From an uncultured Saprospiraceae bacterium (lineage in GTDB: Bacteria > Bacteroidota > Bacteroidia > Chitinophagales > Saprospiraceae), in contig CALHUZ010000372.1 of the NCBI GenBank assembly GCA_938039305.1, forward strand, positions 1-6,131: a stretch of DNA of 6,131 nt. Reading direction: 5' to 3'. This document shows, in pieces, positions 5,343-6,131 of this stretch. The position numbers were made by a program, and so were the translations under genes. Numbering within the stretch: position 1 is the stretch's first letter; each line of letters opens with the position of its first letter. A model generated the notes under the pieces. That model worked only from the letters and a program-made list of their open reading frames with translations. It was not told the origin of the DNA and did not search any database.

Positions 5343-6131
5343 CTATAACAAGTAATTGCACCCCCTAAGATCACTATTGTCCAATCTCCCCAAGATTTCA
5401 ACACTCTCTTCTTTATGTATCATACCTAAGTCATCCGTTGCGATGAAGGCAACTGAGTCGACGTTAGCGAGATCGATGATATTGATTCTTCCTCTTGTTT
5501 TATTTTCAAGCAAGCGAACAGGATCCGTAGGATCAGATATCAATACATGCATTCGATCATTCATCTTGAAGTTCTGACCATCCTCACAGTACATCTGTGA
5601 TAGACATTCAGTCATCCCATATTCTGATACAATCTGTGCATTTTCAAATCCCCTGCGTAACTCTACATGCAAGGCCGCACGTGTCAACTCCCTTCTGTGC
5701 TTTTTCATTCCACCAGTCTCAACGACCATGAGAGTATTAGCATTAAGATGCCTGTGTTGTGCCACATAATCAAGTAAGGCGAAGCTTACGCCAAATAGAA
5801 CAACCTGTTTTGCACCATCGGTATGCATTTCAATCATCCTGTATAAAGCATCAAGATCATTCGAGAAGTAGTGTTCTTCTTTGAGCGCTCCTTTAGTCAT
5901 GAAGTGCTGTACCATGTAAAGCAGCGATGATGATTGATTCTCATGATAACTGGGTAAAAGAGAAACAAAGACTTGGTCTTGAAGTGGGCCAAATTGGTTA
6001 GACCATATATGAGTAGCATTGTCTAAGTACCATTCTGGATCACGTATCACATGCTTGCTGCGCTTCATCTGAGTGGTACCACTTGAGTAGAAGACGAGCT
6101 CTGAATCCCATACACCGGTCTTTACAATTCG
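5343..6131 (-). CDS. LuxE/PaaK-like adenylate-forming acyltransferase, C-terminal 262 residues (5' end outside window)
   Basis: The family activates a carboxylic or fatty acid as an acyl-AMP; LuxE itself moves the acyl group onto a protein cysteine. The frame is open to base 6131, and the residues before the ATG at 6066-6068 include the AMP-binding loop YSSGTTQ (SSGTTQ codons 6069-6086), so that methionine is internal and the real start lies off the right edge. Other family text is LLPSYHENQSSSLLYMV, VVETGGMKKHRRE, SEYGMTE (5607-5627), which is the usual adenylate-binding loop, IATDDLG and LGRLDNSDLRGCN. A cysteine lies five residues from the C terminus (codon 5358-5360), recalling the acyl-accepting cysteine near the end of LuxE. 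Full-length relatives are about 320-330 residues, so perhaps 60-70 are missing. There is no lux operon in view, so bioluminescence is not implied; the substrate is unknown. Confidence 0.9.
   Translation of the reverse strand, partial: RIVKTGVWDSELVFYSSGTTQMKRSKHVIRDPEWYLDNATHIWSNQFGPLQDQVFVSLLPSYHENQSSSLLYMVQHFMTKGALKEEHYFSNDLDALYRMIEMHTDGAKQVVLFGVSFALLDYVAQHRHLNANTLMVVETGGMKKHRRELTRAALHVELRRGFENAQIVSEYGMTECLSQMYCEDGQNFKMNDRMHVLISDPTDPVRLLENKTRGRINIIDLANVDSVAFIATDDLGMIHKEESVEILGRLDNSDLRGCNYLL

Noticed and set aside
5356..5577. Plus-strand 73-residue frame within the acyltransferase gene
   Set aside because: Antisense to a conserved family region; no independent coding evidence.
6066..6068. 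ATG as the start of the LuxE-like gene
   Set aside because: The frame stays open upstream and encodes the AMP-binding SSGTTQ loop, which must be part of the protein.

Overview
The window looks like a stretch of a Bacteroidota chromosome, AT-rich by eye at roughly 40% GC. Three things point there. The SMC protein has the SYAII...MVEDIL and SRRAMIEQAAGISKYK wording of that phylum. The LuxE-like acyltransferase ends in a phylum-typical LGRLDNSDLRGCN tail. Several upstream regions carry TAnnTTTG (-7) elements, some with a TTG about 20 bases upstream, instead of sigma70 boxes and strong Shine-Dalgarno sites. Genus cannot be told from the sequence.

Layout. Bases 1-1653 (minus) hold the N-terminal 551 codons of smc: head half, first coiled coil and start of the hinge, running off the left edge. 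This frame has no stop or start problem and is the only real gene there. Bases 1654-1931 are a divergent intergenic region with promoter-like elements for both sides and a perfect short hairpin. Bases 1932-2153 (plus) encode a 73-residue two-helix membrane protein of unknown function. Bases 2190-2984 and 3028-4005 (both minus) form a probable two-gene operon, a PhyH-type Fe(II)/2-oxoglutarate dioxygenase followed by a short-chain dehydrogenase/reductase. This pairing suggests hydroxylation followed by oxidation or reduction of the product, but no substrate can be named.

Bases 4066-4723 (plus) are a decayed type II toxin-antitoxin operon. The toxin (Gp49/HigB-like, RelE superfamily) is a pseudogene with two nonsense codons and two apparent single-base losses in A-runs. 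The XRE-type antitoxin, whose start overlaps the end of the ruined toxin frame, is intact. Bases 4800-5330 (plus) encode a 176-residue protein resembling the DUF6155 group. Bases 5343-6131 (minus) hold the C-terminal 262 codons of a LuxE/PaaK-like adenylate-forming acyltransferase that runs off the right edge. The ATG at 6066-6068 is internal to that gene.

The most informative observation is the dead toxin beside a live antitoxin. I saw no CRISPR array, tRNA, rRNA, insertion sequence or convincing new multi-gene system. The rest reads as ordinary chromosome with a small accessory patch between about 4060 and 5330.
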